Positions 1 through 8,377 are shown, numbered from the stretch's first letter. The stretch is DNA of 16,416 nucleotides from Gammaproteobacteria bacterium (GCA_023136715.1 JAGLQT010000176.1:1-16416); one strand, 5' to 3'. Numbers and translations: made by a program. The notes: generated by a model from the letters alone, not told the origin.

Positions 1-1281
1 TACAGTATTGTTTATGGTGTGCTGAATAGTTCCAAAGAGGTTCGGCCAGTTAAAGTTGAAGTGCCTGATGGTATTGATGTTGAAGTGGCGATGCGCCAGC
101 TTTATCCACAGCACCCTGCCAAAAAGATGGGATCCGGTGAGATCAATCAAGGCGACAAAGTGCAGCCTTATAATTTAGTTTTCCTTTTTCTGGAAGGCTG
201 GCCGGCTGAGTTGATGGCCAGTTCTGGTTATGATTTAGTAACTACACCGTTTTTTGATTCCCTGGTTGAAAAATCGCTTGCCCCAACAGGTGTTATTGCG
301 GGTGGAACCCGAACTACTGAAGGCTTGTTTGTGACCCTGTGTTCACAGCAAAATCCGCTGGGCGCAACCGTGGCACAATCAAGTCTGCAAAATTTTGAAT
401 ATGAATGTTTGCCGCATATTTTAAAGGACAGGGGCTGGCATACTGCTTTCTTCCAGGGTACGCATGAAGATACCAGTGGTACAGGTTCTTTTGCGCAAAG
501 CCTGGGTATGCTGGATAGTTATGCTAAAGAGCATATGGAAATTGGTCGTTATGAGCGTAATTATTGGGGTGCGCACGACCCTGATATTTATGATTTTGTA
601 CTGGATAAAATAGACGCTATGACTGAGCCATTCATGGTGGGGATTAATACCAACAGCACTCATGATAGTAAGTTACCCAAAGGTGTTGAACCACATTTTG
701 ATAATGTAAAGGGCCGTGATAAAAAAATTAATATATTACACTTTGCAGATCAGGCATTAGCCGAATTTTTCGATAATATGAAAAATAAACCTTATTATGA
801 AAATACGGTTTTTGTTTTATTGTCAGATCATACTTCGGGCAAGCGTAGCAATGCTCAGTCTCGTTACCTCATACCGGGTGTTATCTATTCTGAAAATTTA
901 GTGAAAGCAACCAGGGTTCCGCGTTATATCTCACAAAGGGATTTCGCACCGACGCTGCTGGATATTTTTAATCTTGAACCCTCTGCCTCTTTCGCGGGTA
1001 AATCCTTATTTGGGGAAGAAGATGATGAGTATTTTTCTGAGTATTATTCAGCAGGTAGTATCGGTTGGTTGAGTGGTGATCTAATGGTTGAAACCAATGT
1101 GGGTCTGCCCGATAGTTTTAAATGTTATTCACTAGAGCAAGGTTTATTGAAAGCAAATGAAACGGAGTGTGGCTCACGCGGTGAACTACTATCAAAGCAA
1201 TCACTGGCATTTACCGCTTATAGTCAGAACCAGTTATTTAAAGGGAAGACCAAACAGTTTTATAATTTTCTGGCTAACTAG
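1..1281 (+). CDS. LTA synthase / MdoB-type phosphoglycerol transferase, sulfatase-fold catalytic domain (5'-truncated by window edge)
   Basis: The reading frame is open to the first base, so this is the C-terminal part of a larger protein; the GTG at 19 is only an internal codon. Family members carry about five N-terminal membrane helices, which would lie outside the window, and a periplasmic alkaline-phosphatase/sulfatase-fold domain, seen here. Visible active-site elements: metal-ligand Glu in LFLEGW (193-195), the nucleophile Thr in GGTRTTEG (313-315), a His in NSTHDS (661-663) and the Asp-His pair in LLSDHTSG (826-831). Family enzymes transfer phosphoglycerol (sometimes phosphoethanolamine) from phospholipid to glycans or polymers at the outer face of the inner membrane. 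A Gram-negative host makes osmoregulated periplasmic glucan or another envelope glycan a likelier acceptor than lipoteichoic acid; this is inference. The key residues argue for an active enzyme, unlike YejM/PbgA-type relatives. It converges on the DUF389 gene with a 21-nt gap. Confidence 0.85.
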   Translation, partial: YSIVYGVLNSSKEVRPVKVEVPDGIDVEVAMRQLYPQHPAKKMGSGEINQGDKVQPYNLVFLFLEGWPAELMASSGYDLVTTPFFDSLVEKSLAPTGVIAGGTRTTEGLFVTLCSQQNPLGATVAQSSLQNFEYECLPHILKDRGWHTAFFQGTHEDTSGTGSFAQSLGMLDSYAKEHMEIGRYERNYWGAHDPDIYDFVLDKIDAMTEPFMVGINTNSTHDSKLPKGVEPHFDNVKGRDKKINILHFADQALAEFFDNMKNKPYYENTVFVLLSDHTSGKRSNAQSRYLIPGVIYSENLVKATRVPRYISQRDFAPTLLDIFNLEPSASFAGKSLFGEEDDEYFSEYYSAGSIGWLSGDLMVETNVGLPDSFKCYSLEQGLLKANETECGSRGELLSKQSLAFTAYSQNQLFKGKTKQFYNFLAN

Positions 1282-1302
1282 TTGATGTTTTTCGTGTTGT
1301 CT

Positions 1303-2292
1303 TTATAGCGTTTTGTGTCTGAAATAAATAGCCGCAACCAATAAAATTAATAGCATTAGCCAAATCAATAAGTACAGTTTTTGTGATTGCTTTGCTTTTC
1401 TTGCCTCCAGCCATGTTCTTGGTTGAATACCTTTAATTAGAAAAACCACTTTGGCCGAAAGATTGATGCAAACAATATTGACGGCCAGCAATAAGGTCGC
1501 CCCCAGTGCCAGTGGTAAATTGCCAATGCTCAACATCAAACCAATGGTGACGGCCGGTGGCATAAGGGCGACTGCAACCATCACGCCAACGAGTACGCCT
1601 GAGGTGCCGGTAACCAGCGATAATGCGGCGGCGGCACCTGAGGCGAGGGCAATGGCAGTGCCTGCATAGTTGGCTTCGGTGCGGATGAGTACTTCCTGCG
1701 TTTCGATGTCCAGCGGCCAGATAAAACCAATGATAGCTGCGACTAGTATGGCCAGAATGATGCCAGAAGCGATGGCTTTTAGTGATTGCCACATCAGTTT
1801 TTTTTCACCCAACGATGAGCCTAAGGCGAAGGCGATGTTAGGGCCGAGCAAGGGAGCAATAACCATAGCGCCAATGATGACGGCGATATTATTTTCGAGT
1901 AGTCCGATGCCTGCGACTATGGAAGAGAGTATCACCAGTACAAAAAAGTTTTGATTCAGTTGTGCGCCTTTTTCAACGCGGCTAAAAATTTCTTCGCGTG
2001 AAATAGTAGACGAGCCGCTGACAGGTTTCTCTTTTTCTTCTATTGTTTTATCGCTGCTCAGTGTGGTTTCAACAGGCAGGATAATAATGCGTGCACCCGT
2101 TGAAGATTGCAGCGCTTCCTGTAATTCATCAAGAATGTTTTGACGATTCTCAGGCGTAACCAGAAGACGTGCAGCGATACGGCCATCTTCATTTTCGGCG
2201 CCGAACCAGACGTCATCAACCTGATGATGTTCAGCGATGACATTGATAGTATCGTAATATTGTTTATCGGCAATAACTTCAATAATTTTCAT
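1303..2292 (-). CDS. TIGR00341/DUF389 family multi-pass membrane protein
   Basis: 329 residues, the usual length for TIGR00341 proteins. An N-terminal soluble domain of about 110 residues opens MKIIEVIADK and contains the VDDVWFG segment. It is followed by a hydrophobic region with roughly six membrane helices: about 115-135, 137-158, 175-195, 215-240, 245-275 and a last one at about 305-325. Gly- and Pro-rich helix segments such as GAMVIAPLLGPN and VAVALMPPAVT are the hallmark of DUF389. The molecular function of the family is not established; no transported substrate can be read from the sequence. The start at 2292 fits the family N-terminus, but no clear Shine-Dalgarno sequence precedes it. 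A terminator-like hairpin ends 25 nt upstream on the same strand, so expression may depend on read-through or on a promoter very close to the gene. Confidence 0.85.
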   Translation of the reverse strand: MKIIEVIADKQYYDTINVIAEHHQVDDVWFGAENEDGRIAARLLVTPENRQNILDELQEALQSSTGARIIILPVETTLSSDKTIEEKEKPVSGSSTISREEIFSRVEKGAQLNQNFFVLVILSSIVAGIGLLENNIAVIIGAMVIAPLLGPNIAFALGSSLGEKKLMWQSLKAIASGIILAILVAAIIGFIWPLDIETQEVLIRTEANYAGTAIALASGAAAALSLVTGTSGVLVGVMVAVALMPPAVTIGLMLSIGNLPLALGATLLLAVNIVCINLSAKVVFLIKGIQPRTWLEARKAKQSQKLYLLIWLMLLILLVAAIYFRHKTL

Positions 2293-2317
2293 AACGAATC
2301 ATTATTAATTGGGTAGT

Positions 2318-2350
2318 AAAAAAGGCGACCTCCATAAAGAAAGCCGCCTT
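2318..2350 (-). terminator. Intrinsic terminator-like hairpin just upstream of the DUF389 gene
   Basis: On the minus strand, AAGGCGGC (2350-2343) can pair with GTCGCCTT (2329-2322) through eight pairs, one of them a G-U wobble. The loop is 13 nt, and a run of six U follows (2323-2318). The U tract makes it stronger on the minus than on the plus strand. It ends 25 nt before the start codon at 2292. It could end a short upstream transcript, such as an RNA from the remnant region, or act as an attenuator of the DUF389 gene. Confidence 0.5.
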
Positions 2351-2402
2351 ATAATTTTTACTCCAGCCTCCGTGGCTTATTATTATTTGTATCCATAACT
2401 GT

Positions 2403-2427
2403 GGAATAATATGTTGCCTATTATTCC
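2403..2427. repeat. Perfect 9-bp inverted repeat
   Basis: GGAATAATA (2403-2411) and its exact reverse complement (2419-2427) flank a 7-nt spacer. On the minus strand this hairpin lies about 50 nt before the terminator hairpin at 2350-2318. Together they could form a structured leader of the DUF389 gene or a small RNA, or the repeat could be an operator. No known riboswitch consensus was recognised. Confidence 0.45.
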
Positions 2428-2712
2428 TAATTCTGACTTATGCGCCATTTCTTAGGTATTCGATAATACGTTTTTTAATTTCCCCTGCAGTTGTGCATGA
2501 TTTATGCGTTTATTACTAAAGGCGAATTTTATTATGCGGGCAACTATAGGCTGTGCATTGGTCCTTAGTCAAGCACAATATATTGTGAAAATAGGAGTAA
2601 TTTTTTTTGAGCGTACATTGAGCGTAAATAAAAAAAACAAAGATTACAATTGCTTATGGCCTGTATGTAGAAAACAGTTTAGAACATAAGAATTTATTGG
2701 TGTAAATTTTTT

Positions 2713-3009
2713 TTAATTGTAGTGAAATTTTGTTTGTGTGTGGCTGATTTTTTTAATTACAGTCTGGTCTTTATATAAGCGAGTTCTAAAAGTCAGGTTG
2801 AAACCAGGACTGCTAGCACCAGCTGCGATGAAGATTTCTTTAGAATTAATTTGAATATGGGTGACTCTGGCATTAACGCCATTGGCATCGGCAACCAGTG
2901 TGACAAATGCCGACGAACCTCCGCTGCCAATCGTTGAATATAAAAGGTAGGTATTGGTTGTGATGGAGTTGTTTTGATGTATTGAACACAGGCGTGAATA
3001 CTGGAACAC
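2713..3009 (-). pseudogene. Remnant of the C-terminal end of a DUF11-type secreted protein, paralogous to the giant protein
   Basis: The minus-strand frame from 2940 down to about 2770 reads like the end of the giant protein at 3255-8321. VTHIQIN, then a Lys-x-x-Phe, a Ser-Pro turn and FNLTFR match ITHIKVN, KGTF, SPSF and FQLSFR near residues 1650-1685 of the neighbour. The upstream VADANGV segment is also typical of how such proteins end. The match covers only about 57 residues. The open frame continues to an ATG at 3009 as unrelated sequence (MFQYSRLC...), without a signal peptide or a clear ribosome binding site, and the C-terminus runs on past the normal end by about 20 residues. I read this as a decayed duplicate in opposite orientation. 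A short expressed peptide is not excluded. Confidence 0.55.
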
Positions 3010-3154
3010 TGCGCACTATTGCAGTGAATGAACACAAATTGCACTTGAATGGCTAAAAACTGTGGTGACTACTCTTAATATTGTAGAATGCCTGCATGAT
3101 TGATGCTCAATGCTCGATTTTGACGGTTATGGCACCGCCTCATTTTGCCCAGGT

Positions 3155-3240
3155 CTGATCCATACGTCAGTTTGTGCATAAAGATGGATCAGGGCATTTC
3201 CGGTTTAACAAGGGCAGAAAATAACCTGCTTAATGGATCA
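3155..3240. repeat. Inverted and direct ATGGATCA motifs upstream of the giant gene
   Basis: CTGATCCAT (3155-3163) and its exact reverse complement ATGGATCAG (3184-3192) form a 9-bp inverted repeat with a 20-nt spacer. The stem could be extended by TGCC/GGCA beyond a bulge on the left arm. A third partial copy, ATGGATCA, lies at 3233-3240, ending 14 nt before the start codon at 3255. The arrangement suggests either operator half-sites or a hairpin in the 5' leader. No clear -35/-10 pair was found close by. Confidence 0.45.
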
Positions 3241-3254
3241 CATATAACAAAAAG

Positions 3255-6200
3255 ATGATGAACACGTCCACCAGGAGTTACCAGTCACTCTCTCTCCGTC
3301 TGCTGCAACTGCTGCCGCTTGCCAGCCTGTTGCTGATTGCGCTGTTTGCTTCGGAAGCGCAGGCTGCAATTACGGCCACGCGCACTTCATCAGAGCTGTT
3401 CTATAGCAATTCAGATGCGGACACGGCAACCACTTCGCCGCAGTGTAACTACCTTTCGTTTGATGTAACCACCGATACAGCGATTGACGATGCATGGGTG
3501 ACACTAGACAATTTTAGCGGCGGCTACCTGTCCATGGGCGGGGGTGATGATGGCATCTTCCATTTCGGCCCGATGGATGCAGGGGAAACCAGGGCGGTAT
3601 TCTTCTATGTCTGTTCGTCTTATTCAGCCAAGCCGCAATCAGGAACACAGAGTTATGATCTTCAGACATACAATGGTAAACCTGTAGTCGCGGGTGGCGG
3701 TGTTGCTTCTCCTGTAGATACATCGAATTTCAGCATCGTCATCGAAGATGATGTGATTGAAGCCAACCCCAACACGGTTAATGCAATCTGGGCAGATATT
3801 AATCCCAGTATACTGGGTGCGACCACTACGTTGACCGTAGATGGAGATACCGGAACTATAGGTTGTTCAGTGCCGTCCAGTTGTGATACTGCCGGTACAG
3901 GATCGGGTCCGATAGCATTCAATCCGGCCACGTTTACTGACTGGCGTGCCAATGCCTATGAACTGGTCGCGACTACCATCGTGCTCTCGGGTGGCAACAG
4001 TGGCACCTACAATAACACTCTATATATCGATACTCTTCCATCGTCTTCGACCACCAACTATCAGGCGATTTACTATTTCCGCCCGGTTGCGACCACCGCT
4101 TCGACTACCACTCTGTCGCCGGTTTCCTATATAACCAGCGGAAACCCGATCAAGCACACTAACCTCGGCAGTGGTGCCTACGCAACAGCAGGCGGTTTGT
4201 TACCAATCCTGCCGGCAAAAAATGAGATACTGATAGCGAAAACAGTCAGTCATGCCACACTGCCGGAACAGGGTGGTACCGTGACCTACACGCTCAGTGC
4301 TACCAACTATGGTGCCTATAGTGTGAGCCTGGATAGTTTCATTGATACCCTGCCGACGGGTGCGACTTATGTACCGGGCTCGACCACATTCAATGATGTA
4401 CCGTTTTCTGATCCTTATGAGCTTCCTGATGGTGTTACTCTTGACTGGTCTTCGTTGTTCGATATTCCGGGAGGTGCGACACGCAGCCTGATATTCCAGG
4501 CTACTTTACCTGCAGCACCGGGCACCTATACCAATGCTGCTCACGCCCTGATTGGTAACGCAATTCTTGATACCACGTTGGCCACCAGCGATTATGCACC
4601 GCCGACTGTAGATACCGTCGTGCTAAATGCGCCCGGTATTACTAAAGTGTTCTCACCAACCGCGCTGGCCATCACCACCAGCTCAACGATGACTTTGACC
4701 ATCAGTAATATAAATGTGGCCCACGCACTGAGTGGCATTGCGGTAAGTGATACTCTGCCAGCAGGGCTGGTGTTCGCCGCACCAACGAATGCGGCTACGA
4801 CCTGTTCCGGGGCTGCACTGAATGTCACTGGCACGACGATTTCGATCAGTGGTGGCACGCTAGCCATAGGGCAGAGCTGTACTGTTTCTGTAGATGTCAC
4901 GTCATCGACTAATGGCAGTTACAACAATGTGACTGATGTAGTGTCATCGACCAATGGTGGTACCGGCGCTACTGCCAGTGCGACTATCACTTTTTCGCCG
5001 AAGCCAACGATCAGCAAAGCATTCTCGGTTGCGACTATCCCGCTTGATGGCACAGCCACGCTCACCCTTGATATTACGAATAATACGACCGGTGCGATCA
5101 CCGGTATGACTTTTGATGACCTGTTCCCTGCTGGACTGGTTACCGCAAATCCAGCTTCGTTGAGTTCGACCTGTGGTGGTACGGTGAATGCGTGGGATGG
5201 CACCACGGCGACAGCGCTCAATGCAGCAGGTGGTGATGTCGGTATTCAGCTGACTGGTGGTGGTATTGCCGATGCCGCTGGCACATGTTCGATCTCCATT
5301 GATGTCACTGTGGCTGCAGCCGGCGATTATGCTAATACCACTAGCGGCGTTGATTCGAATGAATCGACCCCGGCTGGTCCGCTCAGTAATACGGCAATAC
5401 TCTCGGTGCTGGATCCGCCGACAGTGGGCAAGGCATTCTCGCCTTCGACGATTGGTAAGGGGCAAACCTCAACGCTGACGGTTACCCTGACTAACCCGAA
5501 TACCACGGCGATTAGTGGTGCCGCATTTACCGATAGCTATCCCGCTAATTTGATCAATGCGACAATGACTAATCTAACGAATTCCTGTGGCGGTACTGCA
5601 ACGGCAGCTGCGGGTGGTGGCAGCCTGAGTCTTTCTGCTGGCACGATTCCAGCCAGTGGCAGCTGTACCGTGAGTCTCGATGTCACCTCCAATGTTGTCG
5701 ACCTGGGTGGTTATACCAACACACTGGCTATTGGCGCGGTGACCACCAGCAATGCTGGCAGCAACGCAGTGGCAGCTTCAGACACGCTGATTGTTAACGC
5801 CACGCCAACCATTGATAAGAGCTTTAGTTTCAATCCGGCGACCGGTATCGGTACGATGAGTATTACTATTACCAACAATGATACGGCGGCGATTGATACC
5901 CTGTCATTCACCGATCTTTTTCCGGTGGGCATGAGCACCGATAATCCACCGAGTGTATCGCCGACAACGCCCTGTGGTGCAGGCAGTAGCATTGAGTCCT
6001 GGGATGGAACCACAGCCGGAACACTTTCTGCAGCCGGAGGTGATGGTGGTATCAAACTTACCGATGGACAGGTTGCAGCAGGTGGCAGCTGTACCTTCAG
6101 TATCAACCTTGCGGTCAATGCGCTTGGTGTTTATCAAAACCAGACCTCAGGCCTGACAGGTTCTTTTGTCGGTACAGGCAGTGTCAGTAATATTGCGACC

Positions 6201-8321
6201 TGGATCGCGCCTGCTATTAGTAAAAACTTTACACCGACACAGGTGACGCCAACCACACTGGGACCCAGTGATATTTCACGGATGGTGATTACCATCACCA
6301 ACCCCAGTTTGACAACGAGCCTGACGGGGCTGGCGATCACGGATACCTATCCGACTACAGCGACTGAACTGGCTGGTGGTACGCTGAATGCAGCGATGAC
6401 CTCACCAACACCGATTAATGAATCTACTACCTGTGGTGGCACGCTGACGGCGACGACTACAGGTTTCAGTTTTTCTGGTGGTACGTTGGCGCCGGGTGCC
6501 AGTTGTACGATTGAGACCGATGTGTATGCAACCGATACCACGCCAGCGATCTATTACAACACGACAGGTAATGTCGCTTCAGACCAGGGTATTGGTGTTT
6601 CTGGTGCGGATTCACTGATTATTACCACCAAACCGACGATTGATAAATCATTCCTGACCAGTCCAGTCACGCTGTCGGCTGGCACAGCAACCAGTACCAT
6701 GCGCATTGTTGTCGATAACAACTCTGCTATCGATATTACTGATCTATCGTTCAGCGATACCTTTCCGACCAGCCCATCGCAAATGATCTGGGTCAGTACT
6801 GATGCTAATACCTGTGGTGGTACGTTGACTGATGAAGCCGATGCGGCGCTGGTTTCTGGCGCATCGACGAGTCTCAAATTGGCCGGTGGTTCGATTACTG
6901 CTTTAGCGGTGACCTGTACCATCGATATCACTGTGCAGATTTCGGCTGCGGGGACTTATTACAACACCACCACCGGTGCGACTTCTTCTGCGAATGCCAC
7001 CGTTGGCCCGGTGAGTAATACCACTGAACTGGTTGCACAGCTGGCAGCACCTACGGCGACCAAGTCATTTGCCAATGCGGCGTTCCAGGTTGATGGCACG
7101 AACCGGTTAACGATTACATTGACTAACTCAAACACATTAGCCATCACCAATGTGGCATTTACTGATACTTATCCAGCGAACCTGGTCAATGCAACGGTAC
7201 CCAATATTGCCAATAGTTGTGGTGGTACGGCAACGGCAGCTGCGGCTGCCGGTACCCTGAGTATTTCAGGCGGCACTATTCCAGCATCGGGTTCATGTGC
7301 GATTGAAGTTGATTTGACCGCTACACAGGCAGGTGCTTACACCAATACACTACTGGCTAATGCAGTGGCTTCGGGAAATGCTGTTGCCGGTCCGGCGGCC
7401 GATGTGACATCAGACACTACCGCTTATTTGCCACCGATACTGAGCAAGGCATTTGGTGCGGCGACGATCAATATGGGTGGCAGTGCGTCAATGGTATTAA
7501 CGCTGACCAATCCGGCCAGTAACACGGCAGCGATTACCGGTGTTAGTGTCGATGATACCTTCCCGGGCGGCATGACTCTGGATGATACAACCTTCACTTA
7601 TACACCAGCAGCCTGTGGCAGTGTGACGCAGACAGATGGTGTTACCGCTTCTGTTGCAGGTGATGCTGCTATTCGTTTCAGCGTAGCTTCACTGGCAGCA
7701 GGTGTTTCCTGTGAAGTCTCAGTTAATATCACTTCATCGACAACCGGTGCGGTGACTAATACCACCGATGTTCCCGTTGCGACTGGACCTGTGGCTCTCA
7801 CCGGTATCACTGCATGGGATGACATTGAGGTAGTCAGTGCGCCGAGTATCATGTTGCTGAAATCAGTACAGACAATAAGCGATCCAGTAAATCTCGGTGC
7901 TAATCCGAAGGCGATACCGGGGGCGGTGATGCAATACAATATTATCGCGACCAATAGCGGCGCAGGTTCAGCAGATATAGATTCGACCATTCTTATCGAC
8001 CCGATTCCAGCTAATACTTTGCTGTATGTTGATGATATTGGCGGTGGTGGTTCAGGGCCTGTGTTGTTTACGCAGGGCGCGACTTCCAGCACCTTGAGTT
8101 ACGGCTTTGTTTCACTGGGTGATGGCGGTGATGATGTATCCTTCTCGAATGATGGCGGCACGCTCTATAATGTTACGCCTACTTTTGATGTCACCACGGG
8201 CTGCGATACAACAGCCCCAGCGATTACGCATATCAAGGTGAATCCGAAAGGTACGTTTGTTGGTAATGTGGTTCCGCCGAGCCCGAGCTTCCAGCTTTCT
8301 TTCCGTGTTTGCGTTCAATAA
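3255..8321 (+). CDS. Giant secreted protein with DUF11-like domains and eight tandem DUF7933-like Ig-type repeats
   Basis: 1,688 residues. A Sec signal peptide spans residues 1-37 (Arg-containing n-region, Leu-rich core, AQA|A cleavage). Residues 38-320 are a unique region with several Cys. Residues 325-455 are a DUF11-like domain (IAKTVSHATLPEQGG...). Eight repeats of 124-141 residues follow, each opening with a K-x-F motif; the Lys are near 464, 588, 726, 855, 990, 1131, 1270 and 1398. Each has a D-x-[YFL]-P motif and one Cys pair, probably a disulfide. Residues 1531-1688 form a C-terminal DUF11-type cap ending FRVCVQ. Composition is rich in Thr, Ser, Gly and Ala. No LPXTG, PEP-CTERM, autotransporter barrel or membrane anchor is visible, so release or non-covalent surface association is likely. 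Such architectures are usually read as surface or adhesive stalks; the role here is inference. Start ATG 3255 (or ATG 3258) has only a weak A-rich ribosome site. A hairpin terminator follows directly. Confidence 0.9.
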   Translation: MMNTSTRSYQSLSLRLLQLLPLASLLLIALFASEAQAAITATRTSSELFYSNSDADTATTSPQCNYLSFDVTTDTAIDDAWVTLDNFSGGYLSMGGGDDGIFHFGPMDAGETRAVFFYVCSSYSAKPQSGTQSYDLQTYNGKPVVAGGGVASPVDTSNFSIVIEDDVIEANPNTVNAIWADINPSILGATTTLTVDGDTGTIGCSVPSSCDTAGTGSGPIAFNPATFTDWRANAYELVATTIVLSGGNSGTYNNTLYIDTLPSSSTTNYQAIYYFRPVATTASTTTLSPVSYITSGNPIKHTNLGSGAYATAGGLLPILPAKNEILIAKTVSHATLPEQGGTVTYTLSATNYGAYSVSLDSFIDTLPTGATYVPGSTTFNDVPFSDPYELPDGVTLDWSSLFDIPGGATRSLIFQATLPAAPGTYTNAAHALIGNAILDTTLATSDYAPPTVDTVVLNAPGITKVFSPTALAITTSSTMTLTISNINVAHALSGIAVSDTLPAGLVFAAPTNAATTCSGAALNVTGTTISISGGTLAIGQSCTVSVDVTSSTNGSYNNVTDVVSSTNGGTGATASATITFSPKPTISKAFSVATIPLDGTATLTLDITNNTTGAITGMTFDDLFPAGLVTANPASLSSTCGGTVNAWDGTTATALNAAGGDVGIQLTGGGIADAAGTCSISIDVTVAAAGDYANTTSGVDSNESTPAGPLSNTAILSVLDPPTVGKAFSPSTIGKGQTSTLTVTLTNPNTTAISGAAFTDSYPANLINATMTNLTNSCGGTATAAAGGGSLSLSAGTIPASGSCTVSLDVTSNVVDLGGYTNTLAIGAVTTSNAGSNAVAASDTLIVNATPTIDKSFSFNPATGIGTMSITITNNDTAAIDTLSFTDLFPVGMSTDNPPSVSPTTPCGAGSSIESWDGTTAGTLSAAGGDGGIKLTDGQVAAGGSCTFSINLAVNALGVYQNQTSGLTGSFVGTGSVSNIATWIAPAISKNFTPTQVTPTTLGPSDISRMVITITNPSLTTSLTGLAITDTYPTTATELAGGTLNAAMTSPTPINESTTCGGTLTATTTGFSFSGGTLAPGASCTIETDVYATDTTPAIYYNTTGNVASDQGIGVSGADSLIITTKPTIDKSFLTSPVTLSAGTATSTMRIVVDNNSAIDITDLSFSDTFPTSPSQMIWVSTDANTCGGTLTDEADAALVSGASTSLKLAGGSITALAVTCTIDITVQISAAGTYYNTTTGATSSANATVGPVSNTTELVAQLAAPTATKSFANAAFQVDGTNRLTITLTNSNTLAITNVAFTDTYPANLVNATVPNIANSCGGTATAAAAAGTLSISGGTIPASGSCAIEVDLTATQAGAYTNTLLANAVASGNAVAGPAADVTSDTTAYLPPILSKAFGAATINMGGSASMVLTLTNPASNTAAITGVSVDDTFPGGMTLDDTTFTYTPAACGSVTQTDGVTASVAGDAAIRFSVASLAAGVSCEVSVNITSSTTGAVTNTTDVPVATGPVALTGITAWDDIEVVSAPSIMLLKSVQTISDPVNLGANPKAIPGAVMQYNIIATNSGAGSADIDSTILIDPIPANTLLYVDDIGGGGSGPVLFTQGATSSTLSYGFVSLGDGGDDVSFSNDGGTLYNVTPTFDVTTGCDTTAPAITHIKVNPKGTFVGNVVPPSPSFQLSFRVCVQ

Positions 8322-8353
8322 AAAAGCACAGCTCATCGCTGAACTGTGCTTTT
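8322..8353. terminator. Bidirectional intrinsic terminator between the giant gene and purD
   Basis: AAAAGCACAG (8322-8331) pairs perfectly with CTGTGCTTTT (8344-8353) around a 12-nt loop. It begins immediately after the TAA of the giant gene and lies 24 nt beyond the end of purD on the other strand. The A/T-rich outer stem supplies a short U run in both directions, as expected between convergent genes. Confidence 0.8.
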
Positions 8354-8377
8354 GTCAAAGCGAATTTTCTCAGCTAA

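Larger units (their letters stand above)
2293..3254. other. AT-rich intergenic region with scattered signals
   Basis: About 960 bases without a convincing intact gene, lying between the leftward DUF389 gene and the rightward giant gene. It holds, in order: a terminator-like hairpin (2318-2350), a second small hairpin (2403-2427), a bare AT-rich stretch with long A/T runs (about 2430-2710), a paralogue remnant on the minus strand (2713-3009), and repeated ATGGATCA elements (3155-3240). I see no tRNA, rRNA or insertion sequence in it. Confidence 0.6.

Noticed and set aside
2350..2520. Possible riboswitch (such as the yybP-ykoY manganese type) in the DUF389 leader
   Set aside because: The conserved core of that class could not be found on the minus strand. 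Only two simple hairpins are visible.
2504..2689. 61-codon open frame on the plus strand in the AT-rich intergenic region
   Set aside because: No ribosome site, no recognisable motif, unusual composition, and it lies in a stretch of A/T runs where chance frames are common.
2793..3044. 83-codon minus-strand frame overlapping the paralogue remnant
   Set aside because: It is in a different frame from the recognisable DUF11-type segment and shows no family features.
4592..8092. Several long minus-strand frames inside the giant gene (for example 4592-4900, 5711-6118, 7598-8092)
   Set aside because: They are low-complexity Val/Ala/Pro/Ser-rich shadows of Thr/Gly/Ala codons in the repeats and have no ribosome sites.
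3255..8321. Recurring short DNA words such as TGTGGTGGTACG resembling an array
   Set aside because: Spacing is about 370-420 bp, copies are imperfect and lie in one coding frame. They encode the CGGT motif of protein repeats, so this is not a CRISPR array.
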